Source: Mesorhizobium ciceri biovar biserrulae WSM1271 (lineage in GTDB: Bacteria > Pseudomonadota > Alphaproteobacteria > Rhizobiales > Rhizobiaceae). Taken from it: a DNA stretch of 64,000 nucleotides. Numbering within the stretch: the stretch's first letter is position 1; each line of letters begins with the position of its first letter. Below the pieces are notes generated by a model. That model searched no databases and had not been told where the DNA came from. It saw only the letters and a program-made list of their open reading frames with translations. Location: assembly GCF_000185905.1 (NCBI RefSeq), contig NC_014923.1, positions 1,759,501-1,823,500 on the forward strand. Reading direction: 5' to 3'. Made by a program: the position numbers and the translations under genes. This document shows positions 43,700 to 53,672 of the stretch, one piece after another.

Positions 43700-43866
43700 C
43701 TTAAAATCCTGTGTCGGCTTCGAAACTCCTCCAGCAAGGGAATGGTTCCCCCATCCTGCCTGTGGGGCAAGCAAAGCCGGCAGTTAAGGTAAAATTTGAA
43801 TTAAAATCGAAATGTCTTGCCCGTCATTGTCCGGCCTTGGCCGGTGGCTTCCATAATCGCTTACCC

Positions 43867-43895
43867 CTTGATTTTTGGCTGCCAAACATCGATAT
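43867..43895 (+). promoter_or_regulatory. RpoH-like heat-shock promoter of grpE
   Basis: CTTGAT (43867-43872), a 17-bp spacer and CGATAT (43890-43895) fit the rhizobial heat-shock pattern CTTGAA-N17-CCATAT with one mismatch in each hexamer. It lies 44 bp before the grpE ATG. The stretch from 43700 to here holds nothing else that I can support. Confidence 0.5.
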
Positions 43896-43938
43896 CGGGC
43901 ACAAAATCCACATCATTCGAGATTGACGGGAAACGGCG

Positions 43939-44574
43939 ATGAGCGACCAGGCAAAAGACGAACGCGCGCCCGATGAAGTCGAGGCGACCGAGCCCGCAGC
44001 CGAGCGCACGGAAGGCAGCACCGACGGCGACTATGAAGCCCTTGTCCGGCTGCTGAAGGAAAATGAAGAGCTGAAGGACCGCGCGCTGCGCGTGGCGGCC
44101 GAGATGGAAAACCTGCGTCGCCGCACGGCGCGCGATGTTCACGATGCGCGCACCTACGCGGTCGCGAATTTCGCCCGCGACATGCTTTCGGTGTCGGACA
44201 ATCTGCGCCGCGCGCTGGATGCGATTCCCGCCGAGGCCAAGGCATCGGGTGACGCCGGCTTCAAGGCGCTGATCGAAGGCGTCGACCTCACCGAGCGCGC
44301 CATGCTGTCGGCGCTGGAACGGCATGGGGTCAAGAAGCTCGCGCCGGAAGGCGAGAAGTTCGATCCCAATTTCCACCAGGCGATGTTCGAAGTGCCCAAT
44401 CCGGACGTTCCGGCCAACACCGTGGTCCAGGTCGTGCAGCCGGGCTATTCGATCGGCGACCGCGTGCTGCGCCCGGCCATGGTCGGCGTCGCCAAAGGCG
44501 GTCCGAAGCTTGCCGCCGCTGAAGCGCCGGTCGAGCCGGGGCCGGTGAACGAGCAGGCTGAGAAAGATGCATAG
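43939..44574 (+). CDS. grpE: Nucleotide exchange factor GrpE
   Basis: A 211-residue co-chaperone of DnaK. It has an acidic N-terminus, a long coiled-coil ([20 protein letters not shown], then [17 protein letters not shown]), a four-helix region and the C-terminal beta domain ([20 protein letters not shown] and VGVAKGG). It would release ADP from DnaK in the cytoplasm. GrpE is isolated here from dnaK and hrcA. Confidence 0.95.
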   Translation: MSDQAKDERAPDEVEATEPAAERTEGSTDGDYEALVRLLKENEELKDRALRVAAEMENLRRRTARDVHDARTYAVANFARDMLSVSDNLRRALDAIPAEAKASGDAGFKALIEGVDLTERAMLSALERHGVKKLAPEGEKFDPNFHQAMFEVPNPDVPANTVVQVVQPGYSIGDRVLRPAMVGVAKGGPKLAAAEAPVEPGPVNEQAEKDA

Positions 44575-44577
44575 TTA

Positions 44578-44690
44578 AGGGAGTAGGGCAGTAGGGCAGT
44601 AGGGCAGTAGGGAAAAGGGCAATCGCACCTTCCGTGCGGCTTCGTGCTAAACATACTGCCCTACTGCCCTATTCCCTTACTCCCCTGGCC
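44578..44690. repeat. Inverted tandem octamer repeats between grpE and the TRIC gene
   Basis: Three and a half AGGGCAGT units run from 44587 to 44614. A mirror set, ACTGCCCT units (about 44655-44670) followed by TTCCCTTACTCCCC, lies near 44690. Together they form a long imperfect hairpin that spans nearly the whole gap. It may terminate grpE. Confidence 0.7.
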
Positions 44691-44694
44691 TGCA

Positions 44695-45327
44695 ATGAAC
44701 CCCATCGCGCTTCTCGACTATGCCGGTGTCGCCGTCTTCGCGGCGACCGGAGCGCTTGCGGCTTCGCGCAAGCAGCTCGACATTATCGGCTTCCTGTTCC
44801 TGGCCAGCGTCACCGGGATAGGTGGCGGCACGCTTCGCGACGTCATCCTCAACCTGCCGGTTTTCTGGGTCGCCAACTCCGGCTATGTGCTGGTCTGCGC
44901 CGCGGTTGCGGTGCTGGTCTTCTTCAGCGCGCATCGTGTCGAATCGCGCTGGAAATGGCTGCTCTGGCTCGACGCCATCGGGCTCGCTGCTTTTTCGGTG
45001 ATGGGCGCGGCCAAGGGGCTTGCGATTACCGGTTCGCCGGTCGTCTCCGTCATCACCGGCGTGCTCACCGCCACTTTCGGCGGCATTCTGCGCGATCTCC
45101 TTGCCGGCGAGCCATCGGTGCTGCTCAGGCCCGAAATCTATGTCACGGCGGCCCTTGCAGGTGCCGGCCTTTACACGCTTGGCGATCTTGCCGGACTGCC
45201 GCCGCTCGCCTCGGACCTTGCCGGTTTTGCGGCGGCGTTCCTTGTGCGTGGCGGCGCGCTCAAATTCGGCTGGTCGTTTCCGTCCTACAAGAGCCGGCCC
45301 GGCAGGCGGCCGGAAGATATTTTGTGA
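44695..45327 (+). CDS. Trimeric intracellular cation channel (UPF0126/YadS family)
   Basis: A 210-residue membrane protein with about seven helices in two homologous halves. The signature GIGGGTLRDVILNLPVFW recurs as the second-half motif TFGGILRDLLAGEPSVL, which is how TRIC-type channels are built. It should conduct monovalent cations across the inner membrane. ATG 44695 fits the first helix. Confidence 0.88.
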   Translation: MNPIALLDYAGVAVFAATGALAASRKQLDIIGFLFLASVTGIGGGTLRDVILNLPVFWVANSGYVLVCAAVAVLVFFSAHRVESRWKWLLWLDAIGLAAFSVMGAAKGLAITGSPVVSVITGVLTATFGGILRDLLAGEPSVLLRPEIYVTAALAGAGLYTLGDLAGLPPLASDLAGFAAAFLVRGGALKFGWSFPSYKSRPGRRPEDIL

Positions 45328-45335
45328 AAAGGAAG

Positions 45336-45391
45336 CGAATAGCGAATAGGGGTTGAACGAGATAGCTCCCGCTACTTTCTACTCGCTAGCC
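45336..45391. repeat. GAATAGC-type short repeat between convergent genes
   Basis: AGCGAATAGCGAATAG near 45336 is mirrored imperfectly by CTACTTTCTACTCGCTAG (45374-45391). It is a small tandem/inverted array at the convergence of the TRIC and olsB genes. It could be a weak terminator. Confidence 0.4.
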
Positions 45392-46279
45392 TCACGCAGC
45401 GAAGCGCTGGGCTTCCCCGCCATAATAGTTGACGTAGCGTGCGCCGATCTCCTTGACCGGCATCACGACGAACACATCGACCGTCGAGAATTCGCGATCG
45501 ATGACGCAGCCATCGCCGATGCGGGCGCCGACACGCAGATAGCCCTTGACCAGAGGCGGCATCGCGGCGATCGCCGCCTTGGCATTGACCGCCTCGATCG
45601 GCATCAGGTCCATCGAGCAGTAGCGCCCGGAGACCGCGCGTACATCCCAGGCCGAATTTGTGCGGCAGTGGTGGGCGAGGTAGGTGAGCGCCTCGGCATG
45701 CGCCGCCGGCACGGTGCCGTGAAAGGAAGCGCAACCGGTCATCACACCGATTTCGTAATGGTTGATGTAAGCCCAGATGCCTTGCCACAACGCTTCGATG
45801 GTGCGCTTCGAGCGGTATTCCGGCAAAACGCAGGAGCGGCCGAGTTCAAGGAAACGCTGGCCGGGGTGACGGGCAATGAGCTTGGTCAGCTCGAATTCAC
45901 CTTCGGAATAGAAACCGCCGGCCGTGGCCGCGATTTCTTGCCGCAGCAGCCGATATGTGCCGACGATGCGGCGATGTTCGGGACCGGAAAGCGTGGTGTC
46001 CAAAACCAGCAGATGGTCGCAGAGTGGATCAAACCGGTCGGCGTCACGGCGGTCATGGGCCTGGAACAGGTCCTTCCTGGCGCCAAGTTCGTCGTAGAAC
46101 ACCCGGTAGCGCACTTCCTGCGCGGCCGCGATCTCGGCCTCGTTGCGAGCGAGCCGCACTTCAAGATTGCCTATACGGCCCAGTGCCGCGCCCTTTATGA
46201 CGGAATCGACGTTACGTCCGGCAAGCAAGGCGCTGCTGGCGTTCGGCCGAGTGTCACATTCCGGCATAACTGTATGCAC
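45392..46279 (-). CDS. olsB: L-ornithine N(alpha)-acyltransferase, ornithine lipid synthesis
   Basis: A 295-residue GNAT-fold acyltransferase, matching the length of S. meliloti OlsB (about 296). It forms lyso-ornithine lipid from ornithine and 3-hydroxyacyl-ACP. Landmarks are EVRYRVFYDELGARKDLF, HLLVLDTTLSG, ELGRSCVLPEYRSKRTIEALW and TGCASFHGT. Ornithine lipids replace phospholipids on phosphate limitation in rhizobia. OlsA is not adjacent. Confidence 0.87.
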   Translation of the reverse strand: MHTVMPECDTRPNASSALLAGRNVDSVIKGAALGRIGNLEVRLARNEAEIAAAQEVRYRVFYDELGARKDLFQAHDRRDADRFDPLCDHLLVLDTTLSGPEHRRIVGTYRLLRQEIAATAGGFYSEGEFELTKLIARHPGQRFLELGRSCVLPEYRSKRTIEALWQGIWAYINHYEIGVMTGCASFHGTVPAAHAEALTYLAHHCRTNSAWDVRAVSGRYCSMDLMPIEAVNAKAAIAAMPPLVKGYLRVGARIGDGCVIDREFSTVDVFVVMPVKEIGARYVNYYGGEAQRFAA

Positions 46280-46449
46280 GAGTGATTCTCCTTCGAGCCA
46301 TCCCTCTTGGCACGGGGATACGGTGTAGGTGCAACAGGATTGTGACAGTACCGTGATACGACGTCGTGGGCAATACTTCGTCGGCTGGCGAATACGATCA
46401 ACCGGCTACGTTTAAGTGATCGCCCGGTGCGGAATGGGCGGTGGAAAGC

Positions 46450-48741
46450 TCAGGCCGCGATGACCTGGCCCTCGACGGCATTGACCAGCGCCTCGGGGTC
46501 GAGCGGCTTGGTGACAAAGCCGCTGGCTCCATGGGCCAACACCGCATGGCGGGTCTTTTCCTGGCTGTCGGCCGACAGCACCATGATCGGCACCGGCCGC
46601 ACGGCACTTTCTTCCTCATGGCGGCGGATGGCGGCAATCGCGTCCAGCCCGTCCATGACCGGCATGTGCAGATCCATCAAGACCACGTCGAAGCGGTCCT
46701 TGTGCCCGGCGCCGGTGACAGCCTCGACGGCCGCCTTGCCGTTGCCGACCACCCTGACGCGATGCCCCGCCTTCAGCAGCGTGGCGCGGGCCAGCATGGC
46801 GTTGATGTCATTGTCCTCGGCGATCAGCACCGACAGGCCGCGCTGGCGGTTGCCGACGGCGCGCAGTGTCGGCGCGCCGCGCTTTTCCGGCTGCGGCGGG
46901 CCGAGGCTCGGAGCATGGCTGCTCAACAGTACACGCAAAAGTGTTCCGCCGCGCACCGGCCTGGCCAGGAAGGTTGCGTAGCCGCTGGCGCGGAACTCGC
47001 CAAGCATGCCGCGATCGGTCGGCGCGATCAGTGTGATCGCCTCACAGTCGGAGAAACCGCTCTGGCGCAGGCGCTTGAGCAGCCTTCCGTCGCCTTCCTC
47101 CATCGCTGCATCGACCAGGATCGCGTCGCAGCCGGCGGCGAAAGGCGCGGCCTGTGCGGCGGTGGTGGCGATGTCGACCGCGCCGCCATTGGCGCGGATG
47201 GTGCGGGCGATGGCGTCGGCCTCGACGGCGTTCTTCGACAGGATCACCACGCGTCTGCCCGAGAGGGCATTCTGGCGGCCCTGCGGCGCTTCGGTGGCCG
47301 CTGTCGCAGGGACTTCGAAGACGAATTCCGATCCCTGGCCGAGCCGGCTGGATACCGAGATCGTGCCACCCATGGCGGCCACCAGGCGCCTGGAGATGGC
47401 AAGGCCGAGGCCGGCCCCGCCATGTGTGCGTGTCGACGTGCCGTCGGCCTGCTCGAACTCCTCGAAAATGCGCTCCAGGTCGGCATCATGCAGGCCCGGA
47501 CCGGTATCGGCGATGGTAAAGCATATGCGGTCGCTGGTTTCGGTGCGTGCGCGTGCAATGCTCACCAGCACGCCGCCGCTGTCGGTGAACTTGATGGCGT
47601 TGCCGATGAGGTTGAGAAGCACCTGCCTGACCTTGCCTGGATCGGCGGTGATCAATTGCGGCACGTCGGGTTCAACATGACAACCCAGCCCGATATCCTT
47701 GGCGAAGGCGCGCGCCGCCAGCAATTCGATGATGTTGTCGGCGATCTCGCGCACCGACATCGGCTGCGGCTCCGGGTCGAAACGCCCGGCTTCGATCTTG
47801 GAATAGTCGAGAAGATCCTCGATCAGGGCAAGCAATGCGCTGGCTGAGGTCGAGACGGCGCCGACATAGGTCTGCTGCTCCGGCGACAGGCTGGTGTCGG
47901 CGAGCAACCTGGCCATGCCCATGATGCCGTTCATCGGGGTGCGGATTTCATGGCTGACGGTGGCGAGGAAACGCGATTTGGCCTGGCTGGCATATTCGGC
48001 CCGTTCGCGTGCGGTGATCAGCGAGGACTCGGCGCGTTTGCGGGCGGTGATGTCGCGGGCGATGGCGCGGTGCGAAACCGCGCCACTGTCCTTGTCGCGC
48101 ACCGACAGTTCGATCCAGGAGAACCAGCGCTGCCCGCTCGGCGTGCTGATAGAGACATCGGTGGAACTCAGGCACTCATGGTCGGAAAAGGCGGCATCGG
48201 GAACCATGCCGACCTCGATGCCCAGTTCCGCCAGGGTCTTGCCGGCAAGATCGCGCTGGTCGATCTCGACGAGATCGGCGAAGACCTTGTTGGCATAGAC
48301 GATGTAGCCGTCGCGGTCGCGATGGATGACAAGATCGCCAAGCGCGTCGATCAGGCCGCGAAAGCGCTCATCGCTCTCCTGCATCTCCCACATGCGGTCG
48401 GCCAGCGTCTCGATCTCGGCGCGGCTGCGGGCCGTGGTTTCGTCAAGAAGGGCGGCGGTGCGATGTTCGCTCCGCCTGGCGCGCAGATGCATGGCAAGGC
48501 CGGCTAGGCCGGTTGCGAGCAATGCAACGCTGATGAACATCGGTGCCCCGGTCAGGTGCGCCAGCCCGGCCATCACCACGATGGCGACGAATGTCAGAAA
48601 GGACAGGCCTTCGCGCCTGGAGAATTCCGGCTCGGGCACCAGCGGCGGCGCGGCGACGAAGCGCCGCGTCGACGCCGGCGGCAGCACCGCATCGACGTCG
48701 TCGCCAGTGTCCGCCTGTTGGCTGCCGGATTGCGCGATCAT
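46450..48741 (-). CDS. Hybrid sensor histidine kinase with two receiver domains
   Basis: A 763-residue protein with two N-terminal membrane helices (about 47-85) and a PAS domain (about 125-235). The HisKA domain has phospho-acceptor His264 (SHEIRTP), and the HATPase follows ([27 protein letters not shown]). A first receiver-like region at about 495-605 keeps an Asp at 544 but lacks the acidic pair and has RP in place of KP, so it is probably a pseudo-receiver. A second, canonical receiver carries Asp690 ([13 protein letters not shown]). No cognate regulator is next to it. Confidence 0.9.
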   Translation of the reverse strand: MIAQSGSQQADTGDDVDAVLPPASTRRFVAAPPLVPEPEFSRREGLSFLTFVAIVVMAGLAHLTGAPMFISVALLATGLAGLAMHLRARRSEHRTAALLDETTARSRAEIETLADRMWEMQESDERFRGLIDALGDLVIHRDRDGYIVYANKVFADLVEIDQRDLAGKTLAELGIEVGMVPDAAFSDHECLSSTDVSISTPSGQRWFSWIELSVRDKDSGAVSHRAIARDITARKRAESSLITARERAEYASQAKSRFLATVSHEIRTPMNGIMGMARLLADTSLSPEQQTYVGAVSTSASALLALIEDLLDYSKIEAGRFDPEPQPMSVREIADNIIELLAARAFAKDIGLGCHVEPDVPQLITADPGKVRQVLLNLIGNAIKFTDSGGVLVSIARARTETSDRICFTIADTGPGLHDADLERIFEEFEQADGTSTRTHGGAGLGLAISRRLVAAMGGTISVSSRLGQGSEFVFEVPATAATEAPQGRQNALSGRRVVILSKNAVEADAIARTIRANGGAVDIATTAAQAAPFAAGCDAILVDAAMEEGDGRLLKRLRQSGFSDCEAITLIAPTDRGMLGEFRASGYATFLARPVRGGTLLRVLLSSHAPSLGPPQPEKRGAPTLRAVGNRQRGLSVLIAEDNDINAMLARATLLKAGHRVRVVGNGKAAVEAVTGAGHKDRFDVVLMDLHMPVMDGLDAIAAIRRHEEESAVRPVPIMVLSADSQEKTRHAVLAHGASGFVTKPLDPEALVNAVEGQVIAA

Positions 48742-48882
48742 GCGAAATTCTTGCCAGACAGAGCTTATGGAAAATTGCGGCGGATCGTTCCAATTTTAGC
48801 GGATGAGCGCTTTTTGCCGAGGCGCGGCGGGTTTGCCACCAGATCTGGCGATTGCATCCGCCCTTCCGGCGGTTGGGCGGAG

Positions 48883-49872
48883 TCACATATCCACGACGAC
48901 GCGGCCGCGGATCTTGCCCTCGACGATATCACGCGCGGCATCGACGATGCCGTCGAACCCGATGGTGCTGGACAGGCTGGCGAGCTTCTGCAGATCGAGG
49001 TCGGTGCCGATGCGGCGCCATGCCTCGAGGCGGACTGCTTTCGGCGCCATCACTGAATCGATGCCGAGCAATGAGACACCGCGCAGGATGAAGGGCGCGA
49101 CGCTGGCCGGCAGGTCCATGCCGCCGGCCAGGCCGCAGGCGGCGACCGCGCCGCCATAGGAGGTCATCGAGAGCACATTGGCCAGCGTGTGGCTGCCGAC
49201 AGCGTCGATGCCGCCCGCCCAGCGCTCCTTGGCCAGCGGCTTGGCCGGCTGGGCAAGCTCCTCGCGCGAGATCACCTCGGCGGCGCCAAGGTCCATCAGA
49301 AAGGGGCTTTCGGCATTGCGGCCGGTGGAAGCAATGACATGGTAGCCGAGGCTGGACAGGATGGAGACCGCGACCGAGCCGACGCCGCCGGCTGCCCCCG
49401 TCACCACCACCGGGCCGCGATCGGGCAGGATGCCGTGCCGCTCCAGGGCGATGACACAGAGCATGGCGGTATATCCTGCGGTGCCGACGGCCATCGCGTC
49501 ATGCGGGCTGATGCCTTGCGGCAGCGGCACCAGCCAGTCGCCCTTGACGCGGGCACGGCCTGCATAGGCACCGAAATGGGTTTCGCCGACGCCCCAGCCA
49601 TTCAGCACGACCTTGTCTCCGGCGCGCCAGTCGGGATGCGAGGACGAAATGACGGTGCCGGCGAAATCGATGCCCGGCACCAGCGGCCAGCGGCGGATCA
49701 CCGGCGCCTTGCCTGTGATCGCCAAGCCATCCTTGTAGTTCACCGTCGTTGCCTCGACCGCGACGGTGACATCGCCTTCCATCAGGTCGGCCTCGGTGAG
49801 ATCGGTCACGGCGACCGACTGCTTTTTCTCGGCGTCACGCGAAACGAGGATGGCTTTGAAGGTTTCGGACAT
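48883..49872 (-). CDS. acuI: Acrylyl-CoA reductase/YhdH-type NADPH oxidoreductase
   Basis: A 329-residue MDR enzyme. AVEATTVNYKDGLAITGK, PGIDFAGTVISSSHPDWRAG and VVTGAAGGVGSVAVSILSSL are typical of the AcuI/YhdH branch, which reduces acrylyl-CoA with NADPH. ATG 49872 fits the MSETFKAILV homology. The gap to lspA contains a small GTGCGG dyad (49904-49921). The family assignment is good; the in vivo substrate is not shown. Confidence 0.82.
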   Translation of the reverse strand: MSETFKAILVSRDAEKKQSVAVTDLTEADLMEGDVTVAVEATTVNYKDGLAITGKAPVIRRWPLVPGIDFAGTVISSSHPDWRAGDKVVLNGWGVGETHFGAYAGRARVKGDWLVPLPQGISPHDAMAVGTAGYTAMLCVIALERHGILPDRGPVVVTGAAGGVGSVAVSILSSLGYHVIASTGRNAESPFLMDLGAAEVISREELAQPAKPLAKERWAGGIDAVGSHTLANVLSMTSYGGAVAACGLAGGMDLPASVAPFILRGVSLLGIDSVMAPKAVRLEAWRRIGTDLDLQKLASLSSTIGFDGIVDAARDIVEGKIRGRVVVDM

Positions 49873-49925
49873 GTCTTTCTCCGCGATCTTGACGACATGA
49901 ACTGTGCGGCGATGGCCGCACGGGG

Positions 49926-50414
49926 TCAATCCTTGGAAGGACTGGCTTTGGGTTCGCGCCGCCAGCCGACCAGCTCGTCGAAGACGACCAACGCCGCGCC
50001 AACCGAAATGAAGGCGTCGGCAAGGTTGAAGACGGCGAAGGACCAGACCGGCGTGTGGAACAGGATGTAGTCGATGACGTGGCCGTAGACGGCGCGGTCG
50101 ATCAGATTGCCGAGCGCGCCGCCGACGATCAGCGCAAAGCCGGTGCGGGCAAGGATCTGGGACGGCGCGATCCGTGTCGCCAGGAACAGCACGAAGGCAA
50201 CGACGGCGAGCGAAATGACGATCAGCCCGGTGTCGCCGAAGGACGAGAACATCGAGAAGGCGATGCCGGTATTGTAGGTGCGAAACAGCGCCAGGAAGGG
50301 CAGCAGATCAACCTTCTCCTGAAAAGGCAGATCGGCCTCGACCAGGTATTTTATCCACTGGTCGAGCGCGATGGCCGCGACGACGAGCAATGCGTAGGGA
50401 GACCATGATCTCAC
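49926..50414 (-). CDS. lspA: Lipoprotein signal peptidase (signal peptidase II)
   Basis: A 162-residue inner-membrane aspartic protease with four helices. The catalytic Asp pair is in [10 protein letters not shown] and FNLADAFIS. It removes the signal peptide from prolipoproteins. The C-terminus carries a charged tail. It follows the RNA methyltransferase gene on the same strand. Confidence 0.95.
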   Translation of the reverse strand: MRSWSPYALLVVAAIALDQWIKYLVEADLPFQEKVDLLPFLALFRTYNTGIAFSMFSSFGDTGLIVISLAVVAFVLFLATRIAPSQILARTGFALIVGGALGNLIDRAVYGHVIDYILFHTPVWSFAVFNLADAFISVGAALVVFDELVGWRREPKASPSKD

Positions 50415-50427
50415 GGGCAGGCAACCT

Positions 50428-51285
50428 TCATTGCTGGTCCAGGATTGGCTCGAGCTTCAGCGCGCCGCGCCGGATCTCGAACAGCATGATGCCGGTGGCA
50501 ACGGCCAGATTGAGCGAATCGGCACGGCCCGCTTGCGGAATCCTGAGCAGCCTGTCGCAACTCGCAGCCAGGCTTTCGGGCAGTCCCTGCTGCTCGTTGC
50601 CCATCATCAGCAGCACGGGCCCGCGGGAAAAATCGACCGAGCGGTAGTCGACGGCGCCTTTCAGGTGGGTTCCGGCGACGAGGCCTGAAAACCCGCCTCG
50701 CCAGGCGAGGAAAGCCTCGGTTGTCGCCTTCGCCACCGGCACGGCAAAGATCGAACCCATGGTGGCACGCACCGTCTCCACGGAGAATGGATCAGTGGTA
50801 TCGCCGACCAGGATGACGCCTTTGGCGCCGACGGCATCGACGGTGCGGATGACGGTGCCGAGATTGCCGGGGTCGCGCACCCGGTCGAGCGCCACCCAGA
50901 CGTCGCCATTGTCAGCGCGGACATCCTTCAAGGCGAGGAATTTTTGCGAAAAGACGCCGACCACCATTTGCGGGTTGTCGCGACGGGTGATGGCGACCAG
51001 CACCTTCTCCGACACTTCGAGCACCATGCCGCCTGCGGCAACCGTGCGTGCGGCCACCTTCTCCACCGCAGCGTTGCCGCGCCCGGCCTTGGCGAAAACC
51101 AATGTCCTGATCTGCCAGCCGAGATCGAGCGCATCGATGACCAGCTTCAATCCCTCGGCCATGAAGGCGTTCTGCTGGTCGCGGAATTTCTTCTGAGCGA
51201 GCGCCTTGATGTCCTTGACCAGCGGATTGGCGAGGCTGGTGACCTCCTTCACCTGGCCGGGTGCGCCTGCATGCCGCTCGTTCAT
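50428..51285 (-). CDS. TrmH/SpoU family RNA 2'-O-methyltransferase
   Basis: A 285-residue SPOUT methyltransferase with a substrate-binding N-domain ([19 protein letters not shown]) and the knotted catalytic domain. Motif 1 contains [16 protein letters not shown], motif 2 [11 protein letters not shown] and motif 3 [19 protein letters not shown]. It methylates rRNA or tRNA ribose; the target nucleotide is not deducible. Its start overlaps the end of the next gene by 4 bp. Confidence 0.92.
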   Translation of the reverse strand: MNERHAGAPGQVKEVTSLANPLVKDIKALAQKKFRDQQNAFMAEGLKLVIDALDLGWQIRTLVFAKAGRGNAAVEKVAARTVAAGGMVLEVSEKVLVAITRRDNPQMVVGVFSQKFLALKDVRADNGDVWVALDRVRDPGNLGTVIRTVDAVGAKGVILVGDTTDPFSVETVRATMGSIFAVPVAKATTEAFLAWRGGFSGLVAGTHLKGAVDYRSVDFSRGPVLLMMGNEQQGLPESLAASCDRLLRIPQAGRADSLNLAVATGIMLFEIRRGALKLEPILDQQ

Positions 51286-52376
51286 TCAGCCACCCAACGC
51301 GAAAACAATGAGGTCGATAGCGCCCGGCCGGCGGACTTTTCGCGGATGATCAGCTCACCCGATTCAACCTTGCCGCCCATGCCGGCAAAGGTATCGCGCA
51401 TCAGGGCGTGGATGGCGAAGAAGGAGGCGCGGATCGAGTAGGCGGTCAGCACCACGGCGAGCGGCTTCGGCGTCAGGATCGCCCGGCAGAGGTCGGTCAA
51501 ATCGGGCAGGTCCTCGAACAATTGCCAGACCTCGCCCTTGGGGCCACGGCCATAGGCCGGCGGGTCGAACAGAATGATATCGTAGCGGCTGCCGCGGCGC
51601 TCCTCGCGCTCGGCGAATTTCACCGCGTCGTCGACGATCCAGCGGATCGGCTTGCTGCCGAGGCCGGCCATCTCCTGGTTTTCGCGGGCCCAGCCGATCG
51701 CTTTCTTCGAGGCATCGACATGGGTGACCTCGGCACCGGCGCGAGCCGCCACCAAGGAAGCGAGACCGGTATAGCCGAACAGGTTCAGAACTTTGACCGG
51801 CCGCTTCGCCGCCGCGATCAGCCCGGCCATGTGGTCCCAGTGGGAAGCCTGCTCGGGAAAGACGCCGACATGACGAAACGAGGTGAAACGGCCGAGATAG
51901 TCGATGCCGTCATGCTTCATCGGCCAGGTCTCGCCGAGCGGCAGCTTCGGGAAACGCCAGCGGCCGATCCCCTCCTCGTCGGTGTCTCCGGTGAAGACGG
52001 CGTCGGCGCGCTCCCATTCCTTTGCCGGCAAGGCCTTTTGCCAGATCGCCTGGCCCTCTGGCCGCACGATCCGGTAGGGGCCATATTGTTCGAGCTTCTG
52101 GCCGGTGCCGCTGTCGAGCAGCGCATAATCGGCATTGGGCGCCACTTCCAGGATCACGGGAAGATGTTCAGTGGGCAGAGCGCCTTCGCGGCGGGCCAGG
52201 ATGCGCGGCGCCGAGTTCGGTTCGGAACGATTTTCCGTCTTCGCCTCATGGCGCTCGCGCGGTGGCGCTTCCGGTCTGGCAGGAGCCTGGCCGGGACGCG
52301 GGCGTGACACGTCCGCCGCACTCTTGGCGGATGGATGTGGACGGTTGTCGCGGCGTTTGTCGCGAAAAGACTTCAA
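51282..52376 (-). CDS. Class I SAM-dependent rRNA methyltransferase (RlmI/RlmK-like)
   Basis: About 364 residues. A long basic, low-complexity N-terminus (Arg/Pro/Ala) precedes a catalytic domain with the SAM site VLNLFGYTGLASLVAARAG and the ILFDPPAYGRGPKGE active-site loop. No ATG exists upstream of the domain; the likely start is TTG 52376 with GGAG 10 bases upstream. A TTG at 52433 is also possible. It probably methylates 23S rRNA cytosines, by family. Confidence 0.75.
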   Translation of the reverse strand: MKSFRDKRRDNRPHPSAKSAADVSRPRPGQAPARPEAPPRERHEAKTENRSEPNSAPRILARREGALPTEHLPVILEVAPNADYALLDSGTGQKLEQYGPYRIVRPEGQAIWQKALPAKEWERADAVFTGDTDEEGIGRWRFPKLPLGETWPMKHDGIDYLGRFTSFRHVGVFPEQASHWDHMAGLIAAAKRPVKVLNLFGYTGLASLVAARAGAEVTHVDASKKAIGWARENQEMAGLGSKPIRWIVDDAVKFAEREERRGSRYDIILFDPPAYGRGPKGEVWQLFEDLPDLTDLCRAILTPKPLAVVLTAYSIRASFFAIHALMRDTFAGMGGKVESGELIIREKSAGRALSTSLFSRWVAE

Positions 52377-52512
52377 GCGGGGGCAACTCCGAACGGCGTG
52401 GCCGCTTTTGACATAGGGCAACCGGCTTCGCAACCAAGTCCGACAGGTCGGCCTCTCCGGTTTATGTCTGCCGGCGATGGACCAATGTCAAAGAAACAGG
52501 CAAATCTGCTCG

Positions 52513-53205
52513 ATGTCCCGCTCCGAACGCCTACTCGACCTCATACAGTGCCTGCGCCGGCATCGCCGGCCGGTGAGCGGGCACATGCTTGCCGACGAGA
52601 CGGGCGTTTCGATCCGCACGCTCTACCGCGATATCGCCACGCTGCAGGGCCAGGGCGCGCCGATCGAGGGTGAGGCGGGGTTGGGTTATGTGCTCAAGCC
52701 CGGCTTCATGCTGCCGCCGCTGATGTTCAGCGACGAGGAGATCGAAGCCATTGTGCTCGGCTCGCGCTGGGTCGCCAGGCAGCCGGACCAGCGTCTCTCG
52801 GCCGCCGCCGCCAACGCGTTGGCCAAGATCGCAGCCGTGCTGCCCGACGATCTGCGCGAGGATCTTGACGCGAGCACACTGCTGGTCGGGCCTCCTGCCG
52901 CGGCCACCGAGGGCATCGACCTTGGTCTGGTGCGGCAGGCCATCCGCAACGAGCGCAAGCTCGGCTTTCTCTACCGCGATGCCGGCGGGGCCGCGTCCCA
53001 GCGCGTCGTCTGGCCATTTGCGCTGGGCTTCTTCGACAAGGTGCGGGTGGTGGTGGCGTGGTGCGAGATGCGGCAGGATTTCCGGCATTTTCGCGCCGAT
53101 CGCATCGCCGAACTCCAAGCAATGGACACGCGCTATCCGCGTCGTCGCCAGGCGCTGCTCAAGGAATGGCGGACGACGCTCGACAAGCCGCGTGGTTCGC
53201 GATGA
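52513..53205 (+). CDS. HTH- and WYL-domain transcriptional regulator
   Basis: A 230-residue regulator. A DeoR-like helix-turn-helix occupies about 1-55 (MSRSERLLDLIQCL, VSIRTLYRDIATL) and a WYL-type effector domain follows (from about residue 135, KLGFLYRDAGG). WYL domains sense nucleic acid or ligand signals. It is followed by VOC and EVE domain genes, which it may regulate. ATG 52513 is the best start. Confidence 0.85.
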   Translation: MSRSERLLDLIQCLRRHRRPVSGHMLADETGVSIRTLYRDIATLQGQGAPIEGEAGLGYVLKPGFMLPPLMFSDEEIEAIVLGSRWVARQPDQRLSAAAANALAKIAAVLPDDLREDLDASTLLVGPPAAATEGIDLGLVRQAIRNERKLGFLYRDAGGAASQRVVWPFALGFFDKVRVVVAWCEMRQDFRHFRADRIAELQAMDTRYPRRRQALLKEWRTTLDKPRGSR

Positions 53206-53276
53206 CTGCTGCCATATTCTGACAGTAGCCTATCTTATGTTCGCCAAGTCGAAACACCGAACCTTGGAGAGCAGAT

Positions 53277-53672
53277 ATGGCCACCCCGAATTTCGTCATC
53301 CTCTATGTCGACCAGCCGCAGCAGAGCGGTGCCTTCTACAGCGCGCTGCTCGGTCGTGAGCCGGTCGAAAGTTCGCCGACCTTCGTGCTGTTCGTGCTCG
53401 ATGCCGGCTTCAAGCTCGGCCTGTGGTCGCGCCATACGGTGGAGCCGGCCGCCGCCACGTCAGGCGGTGGCGCCGAAATCGTGTTTGCGCTGGATACGCC
53501 CGATGCGGTCGATGCCGCCCATGCCGACTGGTCCGGGCGCGGGCTGAAGATCCTGCAGACGCCGACCGACATGGATTTCGGCCGTACTTTTGTCGCGCTC
53601 GATCCCGATAATCATCGCCTGCGCGTCTACTGGCTGTCCGACGGGGAACAGGCCAATGGGGAACAGAAATGA
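53277..53672 (+). CDS. VOC family protein (glyoxalase/bleomycin resistance fold)
   Basis: A 131-residue protein of two beta-alpha-beta-beta-beta modules: [20 protein letters not shown] and [20 protein letters not shown]. Metal ligands such as Glu in a C-terminal strand are not obvious, so it may be a binding protein rather than an enzyme. Its end overlaps the next gene by 4 bp. Confidence 0.82.
   Translation: MATPNFVILYVDQPQQSGAFYSALLGREPVESSPTFVLFVLDAGFKLGLWSRHTVEPAAATSGGGAEIVFALDTPDAVDAAHADWSGRGLKILQTPTDMDFGRTFVALDPDNHRLRVYWLSDGEQANGEQK

Noticed and set aside
44578..44690. Attachment site or IS terminal repeats
   Set aside because: The octamer arrays flank no transposase and no target duplication is visible.
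46441..47847. 468-residue plus-strand frame over the histidine kinase
   Set aside because: Composition is Arg/Gly/Ala-rich and the opposite strand encodes clear kinase motifs.
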